NCBI RefSeq assembly: GCF_018555685.1
Contig: NZ_JAFLWW010000005.1
Span: 558,001 to 622,000, forward strand
Length of the DNA stretch: 64,000 nucleotides
Reading direction: 5' to 3'
Origin: Aminobacter anthyllidis
Lineage (GTDB): Bacteria; Pseudomonadota; Alphaproteobacteria; Rhizobiales; Rhizobiaceae
The notes beneath the pieces were generated by a model, which saw only the letters and a list, made by a program, of their open reading frames with translations, was not told the origin of the DNA and did no database searches. The position numbers and the translations under genes are program-made. Shown one piece after another: positions 18,004-25,867 of this stretch. Each line of letters begins with the position of its first letter. The first letter of the stretch is position 1.

Positions 18004-18610
18004 AATTCTTTGTCTTGCCTTCCGAGTAAAACACCGGCATCGGCTCGCCGACGACCACCCTCTCGTCCGAGCCGCAGGCGAAGTCGCGAACCTGTTCGTC
18101 GGCGATCTTCCGCGCCAGTTCGTTGGCCTTGGGCTCGCCTGTCGCCATCACCAGCGCCACCACGCAGCCATCGGCCTTGCCGGGCTGCCCGACCTTTGTC
18201 ACCACCAGCACCTCGATTTCCTTGTCCTTGCCCTCGACGTCAGCCTGCACATACCAGCGGCGGATGGTGGCGAACGGGATCACCTTGCCGTCATGGCTCG
18301 AAATGCGCCATTCGGCCTTGCCGGCACTTCTGTTGAACGTCTCGAAGCTCTGCCAGGGAATATCGACGAAATCCGCTGGTGGAAAACCGTAGAACACGGA
18401 TTCCCTGAGATCGGCTGAAAACACCAGCACCGGGTAGCCGCGATATCCCGGGCAGACCATGTTGGCATAGTCGCCGTCGTCAGTGCCGGCCTTGTCGAAG
18501 ATCACGCAGTCCGTCTCGGTCTTGGTCTCGACATAGACGCTGGAGATTTCTTCCGCCGCGGCCTGGTGCAACGGCATGGCAAGGGCCAGTGCCAAGACAT
18601 GCTTCCGCAT
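18002..18610 (-). CDS. Secreted hypothetical protein
   Basis: A 202-residue protein with a signal peptide (MRKHVLALALAMPLHQAAAE, cleavage after AAA near residue 19). The mature part holds ETDCVIFDKAGTDDGDYANMVCPGYRGYPV, and further cysteines in KADGCVVAL and RDFACGSDER, so one or two disulfide bonds are likely in the periplasm. The ATG at 18610 is fixed by GGAGGGAGG seven bases upstream; the frame reads on upstream to 18691 but without family sense. I do not recognise the family. Confidence 0.8.
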   Translation of the reverse strand: MRKHVLALALAMPLHQAAAEEISSVYVETKTETDCVIFDKAGTDDGDYANMVCPGYRGYPVLVFSADLRESVFYGFPPADFVDIPWQSFETFNRSAGKAEWRISSHDGKVIPFATIRRWYVQADVEGKDKEIEVLVVTKVGQPGKADGCVVALVMATGEPKANELARKIADEQVRDFACGSDERVVVGEPMPVFYSEGKTKN

Positions 18611-18705
18611 TCCGCGCCTCCCTCCAAGCCGACAATGCGCGCAGCATCCCGCGCGCATGCAACCGGAGTATGTCGCACCCGAGCCGCGCAAGCCAGAGCG
18701 CGGGC

Positions 18706-19020
18706 TCAGCGCCTGGCAAACTCCGCCATCAGCCTGGCAAGCTCGCTGGCATTGCCGGTGATACGAACGGTCTTCAGCCGCGACGTGCCGCCGGCGACCA
18801 CCTTTATGGATTTTCTGGGAATGCCGAGCTCGTCCGCAAACAGCTTCTCCAGCGCGGCATTAGCGTCGCCCTTTTCAGGCACGGCGCGCACCCGCGCTGC
18901 AAAATGACAGCGTCCGTCGGCCGTATGTTCGACGCCTTCGACCGCATCCTTCGACGATTTCGGCGTCAGCCTGACGAACAGATCGACGCCGTCCTCACGG
19001 AGGCGGAAGCAACCGGACAA
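18706..19020 (-). CDS. DUF167 (YggU-like) family protein
   Basis: About 104 residues with GVDLFVRLTPKSSKDAVEGV at the N-terminus and VPEKGDANAALEKLFADELG near the middle, followed by KVVAGGTSRLKTVRI. This is the DUF167/YggU pattern of a small cytoplasmic alpha/beta protein of unknown function. There is no ATG; TTG at 19020 is chosen, with CTG 19029 as an alternative that would overlap the yggT stop. It follows yggT directly, the usual yggT-yggU arrangement. Confidence 0.82.
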   Translation of the reverse strand: MSGCFRLREDGVDLFVRLTPKSSKDAVEGVEHTADGRCHFAARVRAVPEKGDANAALEKLFADELGIPRKSIKVVAGGTSRLKTVRITGNASELARLMAEFARR

Positions 19021-19025
19021 GCCGG

Positions 19026-19316
19026 TCAGAGCACCATCGGCGCGATAGTGGTCGCGATGAACTGGCGGATGAAGAACAGGATGAGCAAAAGGACGATCGG
19101 CGAGATGTCGATGCCGCCGAGATCGGGCATGAATCGGCGGATCGGCTTGAGCGCCGGCTCGGTCAGCCTGTACAGCATGTTGCCGATGGTGCCGACGACC
19201 TGGTTGCGCGGGTTGACCACGTTGAAGGCATAGAGCCAGGAGAAGATCGCCGAGGCGATGATGATCCACCAGTACAGGTCTAGGGCCAGAACGATCGTCT
19301 GAATGAGGGCGAGCAT
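19026..19316 (-). CDS. YggT-family membrane protein
   Basis: A 96-residue protein with two hydrophobic segments: [23 protein letters not shown] and [16 protein letters not shown]. Between them, [21 protein letters not shown] is the conserved YggT motif. Family members have been linked to osmotic tolerance and to cell-division or membrane functions. The ATG at 19316 follows GGAGAA; a longer frame upstream to 19508 is a shadow. It is co-transcribed with the DUF167 gene. Confidence 0.92.
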   Translation of the reverse strand: MLALIQTIVLALDLYWWIIIASAIFSWLYAFNVVNPRNQVVGTIGNMLYRLTEPALKPIRRFMPDLGGIDISPIVLLLILFFIRQFIATTIAPMVL

Positions 19317-19570
19317 GCCGTTCTCCAATGAATTGCCGACATTTAGCCATTGCACGCCTGAGCGGCAAGCCCCGCGTGGCCTAACCAGCTCCTTCCGCCA
19401 TTCTGGCCGCTCTTGCGGATACCCGTCAGTGCAGGGTTTCATCTCTCTCTCGAGGCCCTCGCAGCCCCGTTTCGCCTGCGGACCGCGCTCCATCGCCTCT
19501 TCGATCACCGACCTGACACAACCAGTGGGGCCATGGCGCAGGCGATATCGCCCCTACGTCAACTGCTCGC

Positions 19571-19599
19571 TTGACAGACGCCGCTCGCCGCCAATAAAT
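19571..19599 (+). promoter_or_regulatory. Sigma-70-type promoter of tRNA-Ala
   Basis: A perfect TTGACA at 19571-19576 and ATAAAT at 19594-19599 are 17 bases apart. The -10 box ends 17 bases before the mature tRNA 5' end, leaving a short leader for RNase P. Confidence 0.7.
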
Positions 19600-19616
19600 G
19601 CGCCCATCCGCTGGAC

Positions 19617-19692
<76 letters not shown>

Positions 19693-20045
19693 GCGGAATA
19701 TCTCATCGGTTCTGGAAAAGGCAGACGGCTACGAGCTGGTGGCTCTGTAGCAAACAACCTGGCGACGCTCATGCTGCCGCGCCGCAAGCATTCCTCCATG
19801 GCCAGCGCCAACACCCTGCCCCTTCGCTCGACCTCGCCCTGGCCGATCTCGACCCATGAACGACCGGGCTGGCTGGTCGGCACTTACCGTTCCAGGCGTC
19901 CGGCCTTAAGGCATGGCCAGTAGCCTCCTGATCAAAAAGGTCACATGCCCGCTGAGCCATTCCTGCTTCCACGCATCGGATTTCTTTCAGAAGGATCACG
20001 ACCGCATGTCCCGCGCGACCTCACTTCGCGATTGAGCTCTAAGTC
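19693..20045. other. Non-coding stretch after tRNA-Ala
   Basis: About 350 bases with no convincing gene, repeat or hairpin. Short open frames here lack ribosome sites and family features. No copy of the tRNA 3' end and no integrase was noticed, although the genes that follow are truncated. Confidence 0.5.
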
Positions 20046-20747
20046 CTAGCTTTGGTAGTGCTGCAGCCTTTGTTCGAGCGAGCGACTGTAGCGCGAGATG
20101 AAAAAGCAGAAGGCGACATAGATCAGGGCGACGAAGATGTAGCCCTCAAGCGCGAAGCTGCGCCATTGCGGGTCGCCCAGCGCCTGCTTGGTGGCAAGCA
20201 GCAGGTCGGTGAGACCGACGATGCCGACAAGCGAAGTGTCCTTGAACAGGCCGATGAACAGATTGGCGATGGCCGGGATGGCATGGCGCAGCGCCTGCGG
20301 CACGACGACGAGGAGCGACGTTTGCCAGTAGGTCAGGCCGAGCGCTTCGGCTGCCTGTTCCTGGCCTTCGGGAATGGCCTGAAGGCCGCCGCGAATGGCT
20401 TCCGCGAGATAGGCGGCGCTGAACAGCGTGATGGCGGCCAACGCGCGCAACAGGGCGTCGACCTGGACCTTGCCGGGCAGGAACAGCGGAATCATGAACG
20501 AGGCCATGAACAGCACGGTGACCAGCGGGACGCCGCGCACCATCTCGATGAAGGCGACGCAGATCGACTTGACGACGCGCAAGCGCGACCGCCGGCCAAG
20601 CGCCAGCGCGACAGCGAGCGGGAATGCGCCGACCATGCCGCCGAGCGCGAGGAAGACGGTCAGCGGCAGGCCACCCCACAGGTCGGTGGGCACATATTCG
20701 AGGCCAAGCGCGCCGCCGCGCATGAGCACGATGATGGCGCCCGTCAT
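20046..20747 (-). pseudogene. aapM: Truncated general amino-acid ABC permease (aapM remnant)
   Basis: A 233-residue frame that matches only the C-terminal ABC-permease domain of AapM (normally about 380 residues). It starts near GGALGLEYVPTDLWGGLPL, keeps the FIEMVRGVPLVTVLFMAS and YLAEAIRGGLQAIPEGQEQAAEALG (EAA loop) motifs and ends SRYSRSLEQRL. The first half, with its large periplasmic insertion, is missing, aapQ is absent upstream and no aapP ATPase follows. An ATG at 20747 four bases after the aapJ remnant would still allow translation. I judge it non-functional as an Aap transporter, but a minimal permease cannot be excluded. Confidence 0.75.
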
Positions 20748-20751
20748 CGGC

Positions 20752-21444
20752 TCATCGCACGGGCAGGGCGTACATCTGGCCGCCCTGCGTCCACAGGGCG
20801 TTGGCGTTGCGCTCCATGCGCAGCGGCGTCTTCGGGCCGACATTGCGTTCGAAGATCTCGCAGCGGCCGGAGAAGAAGGCGGCGCGCGCCTCGTTCTGGG
20901 ATTCGAAGACGACAGGGGTGAACTTCTTGCCCTTGGCACGGAAGTAGTCGGCGAGGTTGAGCTCGCTGGTGGTGCCAGTGGCGGTGCAGATGCTGGCGCC
21001 GTCGAGGTCGAGCGCGCCCTTGAGGTCAAGCGACTTAGACACCAGGAAGCCCTGGCCGTCATAAAAATAGACCCCGGCATAGAGCAGGCCGAGCGAAGCG
21101 TCGCGGGTCAGCGTCCAGGTGGCGACGGTGGTGAGCATGTCGACCTCGCCCGACTGCAGGGCGGTGAAGCGCTGCTGGGGGCTGAGCGGCACGAACTTTT
21201 CCTTGGCGGCGTCGCCAAGCACCGCCGACGAGACGGCGCGGCAGAAATCGGTGGTCAGGCCGGTCCACTGGCCGGAGCTGTCGGCGATCGAAAAGCCGCC
21301 GATGCCGGTGGAAACGCCGCAGACGACCTCGCCGCGCTGGCGGATGGCGTCGATGGTGGCGCCTGCCTGCGCAGGCGCGCTGATGCCGGCGGTGGCCGCC
21401 AGCAGCATGGCTCCGGCCAGGCCGTTCTTGAGTAGATTGCTCAT
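20752..21444 (-). pseudogene. aapJ: General amino-acid-binding protein with internal deletion (aapJ remnant)
   Basis: A 230-residue frame with a good signal peptide (LAGAMLLAATAGISAPAQAG) and the AapJ N-terminal domain (RQRGEVVCGVSTGIGGFSIA, FVPLSPQQRFTALQSGEVDML, ATGTTSELNLADYFRAKG). After RAAFFSGRCE, near residue 196, it jumps straight into the normal AapJ C-terminus IFERNVGPKTPL...LWTQGG. About 110 residues of the usual ~340 are missing in frame, including most of the second lobe. Binding of an amino acid is therefore unlikely. It lies directly upstream of the aapM remnant. Confidence 0.78.
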
Positions 21445-21584
21445 TGGATATCCCTCCCTTGATATTCCGCCCGGCCATGGCCGTGCTGGCCATGGCATGC
21501 GGAAAGTTGCGCCGCCCCCCTGGACGGCAAGATCCGGTTTGACCGGTATCCGAACGGCGCGCCCCGTGAGGTGCACCTGATATG

Positions 21585-22253
21585 TCAGGTGACGGCGCGG
21601 CGCTTGTTGAAGCGCTCCTCGCGCCAGCTGCCGGAGGTCATCACATCGTTGAAGGCGGCGGCGGCGGCGCGGTAGACGTCGGCGAAGCTGAGATAGGCGG
21701 GCGCGAAGCCGAAGCGCATCATGTCGGGTGCACGGAAGTCGCCAACGATGCCGCGCGCCATCAGTGCCTGCACGACCGCATATCCATTGGCGAAGGTCAC
21801 CGAGACCTGGCTGCCGCGGATCGCGTGGTCGCGCGGGGTGACCAGCGTGGCGCCGTGGGCGCGGCAGGTCTCGTCGACCACATCCATGAACAGGTCCGAC
21901 ATTGCCAGGCTCTTGGCGCGGATGTCGGCCATGGCGACGTCCTCGATGGCGGCAAGGCCGGTATTGAGGGCGCGCAGCGACAGGATCGGCTGGGTGCCGC
22001 AGAGCAGGCGACGCGCGCCGCTGTCGGGGCGGTAGCCAACTTCGAAAGCAAACGGCGCGGCATGGCCCCACCAGCCCGAAAGCGGCTGGCGCAGCGTTTC
22101 GTGGTGGCGCTTGGCTGCATAGATGAAGGCGGGCGAGCCGGGACCGCAGTTCAGGTACTTGTAGGTGCAGCCGATGGCCAGATCGACATTGCAGGCGTCG
22201 AGCTCGACGGCGATGACGCCGGCGCTGTGGCACAGGTCCGTCGACGGGCGCAT
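21585..22253 (-). pseudogene. kynU: 5'-truncated kynureninase
   Basis: A 222-residue frame that matches the C-terminal half of kynureninase (normally ~410 residues), a PLP enzyme that cleaves kynurenine to anthranilate and alanine. It begins inside the conserved DLCHSAG block and holds AIGCTYKYLNCGPGSPAFIY, where YKY carries the PLP lysine, then GHAAPFAFEVGYRPDSGARRLLCGTQP. A TAG lies two codons before the first ATG, so the N-terminal half is gone and cannot be recovered upstream. The lost part contains much of the PLP-binding site. It faces the intact formamidase gene, consistent with a former kyn cluster. Confidence 0.82.
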
Positions 22254-22313
22254 CGTCTACCGGCAACAATGAACCGTCAGCCGTCCGATAGAGCCGCAGT
22301 CCGAAAGCCCGCC

Positions 22314-23183
22314 ATGAACAAGCAGAGCGCCGACCACGTCTTTCTCGATTACGATCAGGCACGGCTCGACCTGAACTACAATCAGAGCGCCTGGGCGGCC
22401 AACGCCGGCGAGATCATTGCCTGGTATCGTACGGCGAGCCTGGCCGCGCATGAGCGGCTGGGATGCCGGAGCCTCGCCTACGGTGACGGCGCGTTCGACC
22501 GGATCGACCTGTTTTCCGCCAGCAAGTCGGGCGCGCCGCTGGTGGTCTATGTGCATGGCGGCGCCTGGCGAACGCTCGACCGCCTGGATAGCGCCTTTGC
22601 CGCCGAGGCTTTCGTGGCCAGCGGGGTGAATTTCGCAGTGCTCGATTTCGCCAGCATTCCCGACGCGAGTCTGCCCGACATGGTGCGGCAGGTTCAGCGT
22701 GGTATCGGCTGGCTGTCGGATCACGCGGCCGAGCTTGGCTGCGATGCCATGCGGCTGCTGGCTATCGGTCATTCGTCTGGAGCGCATCTCGTCGCGTCTG
22801 CCCTGACTGCGGAAACGGAAAGCCAGATCGCTCCCGGCAAGGTGAGGGCCGCCATGTGTGCCAGCGGGGCCTATGATCTGGAAGGATCGATGCTGAGCGC
22901 GCGTGGGGCCTACATGAAGCTGAGCAATGAGGAGGTGCACATGTTAAGTCCGATGCGCCATCTCAAGCGCATCGGCTGCCCGCTTGTTGTTGCTTATGGC
23001 GAGGTCGAAACCGATGAATATTGCCGGCAAGCAAAGGCGCTGCACGCCGGCCTGCTGGAAGCAGGCAAGCAAAGTGAATTGATCCTCGCCCAAGGCCAGA
23101 ACCATTTCGAGATCAGTCAAACACTTGCCGACCAGGAAGGCATACTGTTTCGCGAGGCGATGAAGCTGGTGTCGAACCTCTGA
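22314..23183 (+). CDS. Alpha/beta hydrolase, kynurenine-formamidase-like
   Basis: A 289-residue cytoplasmic hydrolase. VVYVHGGAWRTLDRL (residues ~80-94) is the HGGxW oxyanion motif and AIGHSSGAHLVASAL (residues ~156-170) holds the catalytic serine in GHSSG, as in arylformamidases. The catalytic Asp and His are probably in VAYGEVETDEY and GQNHFEI near the C-terminus. It likely hydrolyses N-formylkynurenine to kynurenine, which fits the adjacent kynureninase remnant. The ATG at 22314 is chosen as the first codon of the family-like N-terminus MNKQSADHVFLDYDQ; a longer frame upstream is antisense to kynU. Confidence 0.83.
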   Translation: MNKQSADHVFLDYDQARLDLNYNQSAWAANAGEIIAWYRTASLAAHERLGCRSLAYGDGAFDRIDLFSASKSGAPLVVYVHGGAWRTLDRLDSAFAAEAFVASGVNFAVLDFASIPDASLPDMVRQVQRGIGWLSDHAAELGCDAMRLLAIGHSSGAHLVASALTAETESQIAPGKVRAAMCASGAYDLEGSMLSARGAYMKLSNEEVHMLSPMRHLKRIGCPLVVAYGEVETDEYCRQAKALHAGLLEAGKQSELILAQGQNHFEISQTLADQEGILFREAMKLVSNL

Positions 23184-23415
23184 CGCGACAGAGGGCACCT
23201 GCACGAAGACGAACGCGCCAGCAGGTTCGTCCCCGTGAAAGATCTGCATATGGCAGTGGACCACTTCAAAGTGGGATATGCCGGCCAATGCGAGTACGCC
23301 GGGCGATTGCTCGCCGTGCAAGGCCAAGATGTCGCGTGTGGCGACGGTGGTGGTTGACCGTGATGAGGTCGCAGGACATGCCTGCAATACGGTAGTGCGC
23401 TGCGCTCCAATGCAA

Positions 23416-23898
23416 CTAGGAAATGGACAGGATCTCAAGTTCGCGCTGCCCTAACTGGACAACGTCGCCAACGGTCTTGCCAATCAGCGCGATGGCAACC
23501 GGCGAACCGTGCGATACGGAAGCTTGAGACGGGTCGGCCTCGTCCTCGCCGACGATGCGGAAGGTCTGTGTGCGGCCATCGTCACGCTTGAAGGTAACGG
23601 TGTGACCGAAGGCGATCACTTCATTAGACGTGGGCACCGACGTAAGCTGAGCTGTACGGACGCGCTCGGCATAATAGCGCATGTCTCGAACCGGAACCGC
23701 CGACTGTCGTCGTCTTTCGTTGACGTCTTCCAGCACGTTAGCGGCCTCGAGAGCCTGCTGAGCGCGGACCAGTTCATCTTGCAGCATCTTCAGGCCCGCC
23801 TCCGTGACGAGGTTGATCCGATCGGAGATAGGGCGAGCCGGCAGGATGGTTTCCGATGCTGCCTCAGCACTTTCCTCCTTGGCAAATGCTACGCTCAA
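23416..23898 (-). CDS. GreA/GreB-family transcript-cleavage-factor-like protein
   Basis: About 160 residues. An N-terminal coiled-coil region (NLVTEAGLKMLQDELVRAQQALEAAN) is followed by the GreA/GreB C-terminal FKBP-like domain (EVIAFGHTVTFKRDDGRTQTFRIVGEDEAD ... SPVAIALIGKTVGDVVQL). Gre factors bind RNA polymerase and rescue backtracked complexes; this short divergent type, common as an extra copy in rhizobia, may not cleave RNA. The TTG at 23898 (SVAFAKEESAE) follows GGGAG; ATG 23931 has no ribosome site. Confidence 0.83.
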   Translation of the reverse strand: MSVAFAKEESAEAASETILPARPISDRINLVTEAGLKMLQDELVRAQQALEAANVLEDVNERRRQSAVPVRDMRYYAERVRTAQLTSVPTSNEVIAFGHTVTFKRDDGRTQTFRIVGEDEADPSQASVSHGSPVAIALIGKTVGDVVQLGQRELEILSIS

Positions 23899-24274
23899 TG
23901 GTCGGAACTCCCTGTCGAACACGGTTGGCATCAGATAGCCTACAGCCGACAATAAAGCTGCACAATTTGACGGCTGGCTTCGGCAGAAACGGAATGTCAA
24001 CAATGGTTGAAGTCCCGCTACTCCCACCTAGGCGGCGGGTTGAGAAAATAGCTTCCGGGTCACCCTCTTCAAGGTTGTCGACACATCCGCCTGGCTTAAG
24101 TTCGAACTTGGCAAACAGTCTCGGCATCCTGCTCGGAACCCTTCGACTTTTCCGCGGCTTGGCGTTGCGAGAAAGCAAATGTCTGATCTCATCAGACCGC
24201 GAGAACAGCTTTGGGCCCCGCTGCCGGCTTTTCGGACACGCAGTTGAGCTGGCTCGCTCCCCGCGCCACGCTCC
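23899..24274. other. Non-coding stretch, no gene seen
   Basis: About 375 bases between the GreA-like gene and the first amidohydrolase. Several short open frames exist but none has a family pattern or ribosome site. No strong hairpin or repeat was found. It should hold the promoter of the GreA-like gene. Confidence 0.45.
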
Positions 24275-25753
24275 TCAAGGCAGGACAGGGTAGCTCGGGG
24301 CAAAGATCTCGGACACCGGCGGATGCTGCCAGCTTCTGTCAGGGTATCTGGCGATCAGCCCTTCGAACTGTCGCTGCGCTCGTTCGCGCGCCGCGCGGAT
24401 GTCGAAGCCGGCGAGCCTGCCATCCAGCATCGACAGCCGCCCGTCGACGAACACCGCCTGCGTGACCTTTCCCGAACCGCCCAAAACGAGCGTGGTAATC
24501 GGATCGACAGTCGGCGTCATACGCGGATCGTCGAGGCGGAACACCGATACATCGGCCTTGGCGCCTGCGGCCAGGCGCCCGATGTCGGTGCGGCCCAGCG
24601 CCTTGGCGCCGCCGAGCGTTGCGGCATCGTAGAGGTCCTTGCTGAAAACCGCGTCGGACGCCTTCTCGCTGATGCGGCAAGCGACGAGGCCCATCAGCAG
24701 GTTCATCAGCATGTCGGGCGGCGAGGTGTCCGTCGCCATGCCGATGTTGATGCCGAGCCTCCTGCATGAGGCGAACGAATTGAGGGTGCTGCCCATGCGC
24801 GCCGACACCAGCGGCGAATGCGCGATGGACACGCCGGCGTCGGCATAAAGCCGCAAATCCTCCGGCGAAGCATGGGTAGCGTGCGGGGCAATCAGCCGCT
24901 CGCAAAGCAGATCATGATCGGCCATCCAGCGCGGCCCGGAAACGCCATGCAGCTTGTGCATCGTGTCGAGCTCGAGCTTGCCCTGGGCCATGTGCAGCCT
25001 CACCCGGCAATCGAGGTCGCGCGCGGCAGCCATGGTCCGCTGCAAGACGGCGAGCGTGCAGCTCTCGACCCGGTCGGGTGCGAGCATGCCGTTGACCAGC
25101 CCGCCGTGCCGGCCATGCTGGCGCTCGATGAAGGCAATCGCGTCGTCGAGACCGGCAAGGCCCCTCGCCTCGTCGAAGTCAGGCACGATCTTGCCCGGCG
25201 CTTCCAGCACCATGCCGCCCGAGCGATAGGCCGGGCTGAGGAAGACGCGCAGGCCGAGATCGCCGGCCGCATCCGCCGCAGCGTCGAACTCCGCGACCGT
25301 CTCGCCCCACTCGCGATAATAGAGCGACGCGATGGGCGCCGCCGAGGTGACGCCGTTGAGCAGCGACAGGCCGAAGGCGAACTTCTTCTGGAAGGCCAGC
25401 TCTTCGGGGGAATACATCTCGTATGGTCCGCGCTCGACATAGGAACGCGGCCAGATCCGGCCCTTGGCCCATCCTGGCTGGTTGTCGGTGACCAGCACAT
25501 AGGTGTCGATGTCGGAGAGCGCGTCGAGATCGACAAGTCCGGGGCTTATCAGTGCGCTGCCGAAGTCGATGCGGCGGGCAACGTCGCCGTCAAAACGGCG
25601 CCCGGCAAAGATGACCTCGCCCGCTTCGATCACCAGCTCCCCACGCGGCACCAGGCAATGCCCGTCGCCATAATAGGCAAGCAGCCAGTCAGCCGTCATC
25701 AAGGTGCGGCCAGCCGGCCGTTGGCCGAGAGTCAGCTCTTCAGGACGTGTCAT
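24275..25753 (-). CDS. Amidohydrolase-superfamily protein lacking the HxH metal motif (copy 1)
   Basis: A 492-residue cytoplasmic protein of the ATZ/TRZ-like amidohydrolase type. At the end of the first strand, where active members have PGLxDxHxH, it reads SPGLVDLDALSDID, so Asp77 and Leu79 replace both histidines. Later motifs remain: RLHMAQG, LIAPHATHAS, SIAHSPLVSARMGS and MATDTSPPDML, with the usual C-terminal beta-sandwich (GRLAAGAKADVSVFRLDD). A close paralogue lies at 33,377. It sits downstream of the binding-protein gene and probably shares its transcript. Whether it is a hydrolase with altered metal use or a non-catalytic partner is open. Confidence 0.85.
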   Translation of the reverse strand: MTRPEELTLGQRPAGRTLMTADWLLAYYGDGHCLVPRGELVIEAGEVIFAGRRFDGDVARRIDFGSALISPGLVDLDALSDIDTYVLVTDNQPGWAKGRIWPRSYVERGPYEMYSPEELAFQKKFAFGLSLLNGVTSAAPIASLYYREWGETVAEFDAAADAAGDLGLRVFLSPAYRSGGMVLEAPGKIVPDFDEARGLAGLDDAIAFIERQHGRHGGLVNGMLAPDRVESCTLAVLQRTMAAARDLDCRVRLHMAQGKLELDTMHKLHGVSGPRWMADHDLLCERLIAPHATHASPEDLRLYADAGVSIAHSPLVSARMGSTLNSFASCRRLGINIGMATDTSPPDMLMNLLMGLVACRISEKASDAVFSKDLYDAATLGGAKALGRTDIGRLAAGAKADVSVFRLDDPRMTPTVDPITTLVLGGSGKVTQAVFVDGRLSMLDGRLAGFDIRAARERAQRQFEGLIARYPDRSWQHPPVSEIFAPSYPVLP

Positions 25754-25812
25754 AACTGGTCATTCCATTCTGAAATCACCGCGCCAGCCTCAGCCTGACA
25801 CGGTCAAAGAAA

Positions 25813-25840
25813 GGGCGCTTCACCAGATGATGAAGCGCCC
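25813..25840 (-). terminator. Intrinsic terminator or attenuating hairpin after binding-protein gene
   Basis: TGGTGAAGCGCCC is preceded by its partner GGGCGCTTCA: ten perfect base pairs with an eight-base loop, followed on the minus strand by TTTCTTT. It lies between the binding-protein stop and the amidohydrolase start, so it probably keeps binding-protein mRNA in excess over the downstream gene. Confidence 0.75.
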
Positions 25841-25867
25841 AGGTCTTGGGAGTGCTGTTGGCCGGGC

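Noticed and set aside
19693-20045. Possible integrase or attachment site after the tRNA
   Set aside because: No recombinase-like frame and no repeat of the tRNA 3' end could be found by eye.
24028-24303. A 91-codon minus-strand frame upstream of the GreA-like gene
   Set aside because: No motif, poor start context, and its distal part overlaps the amidohydrolase end.
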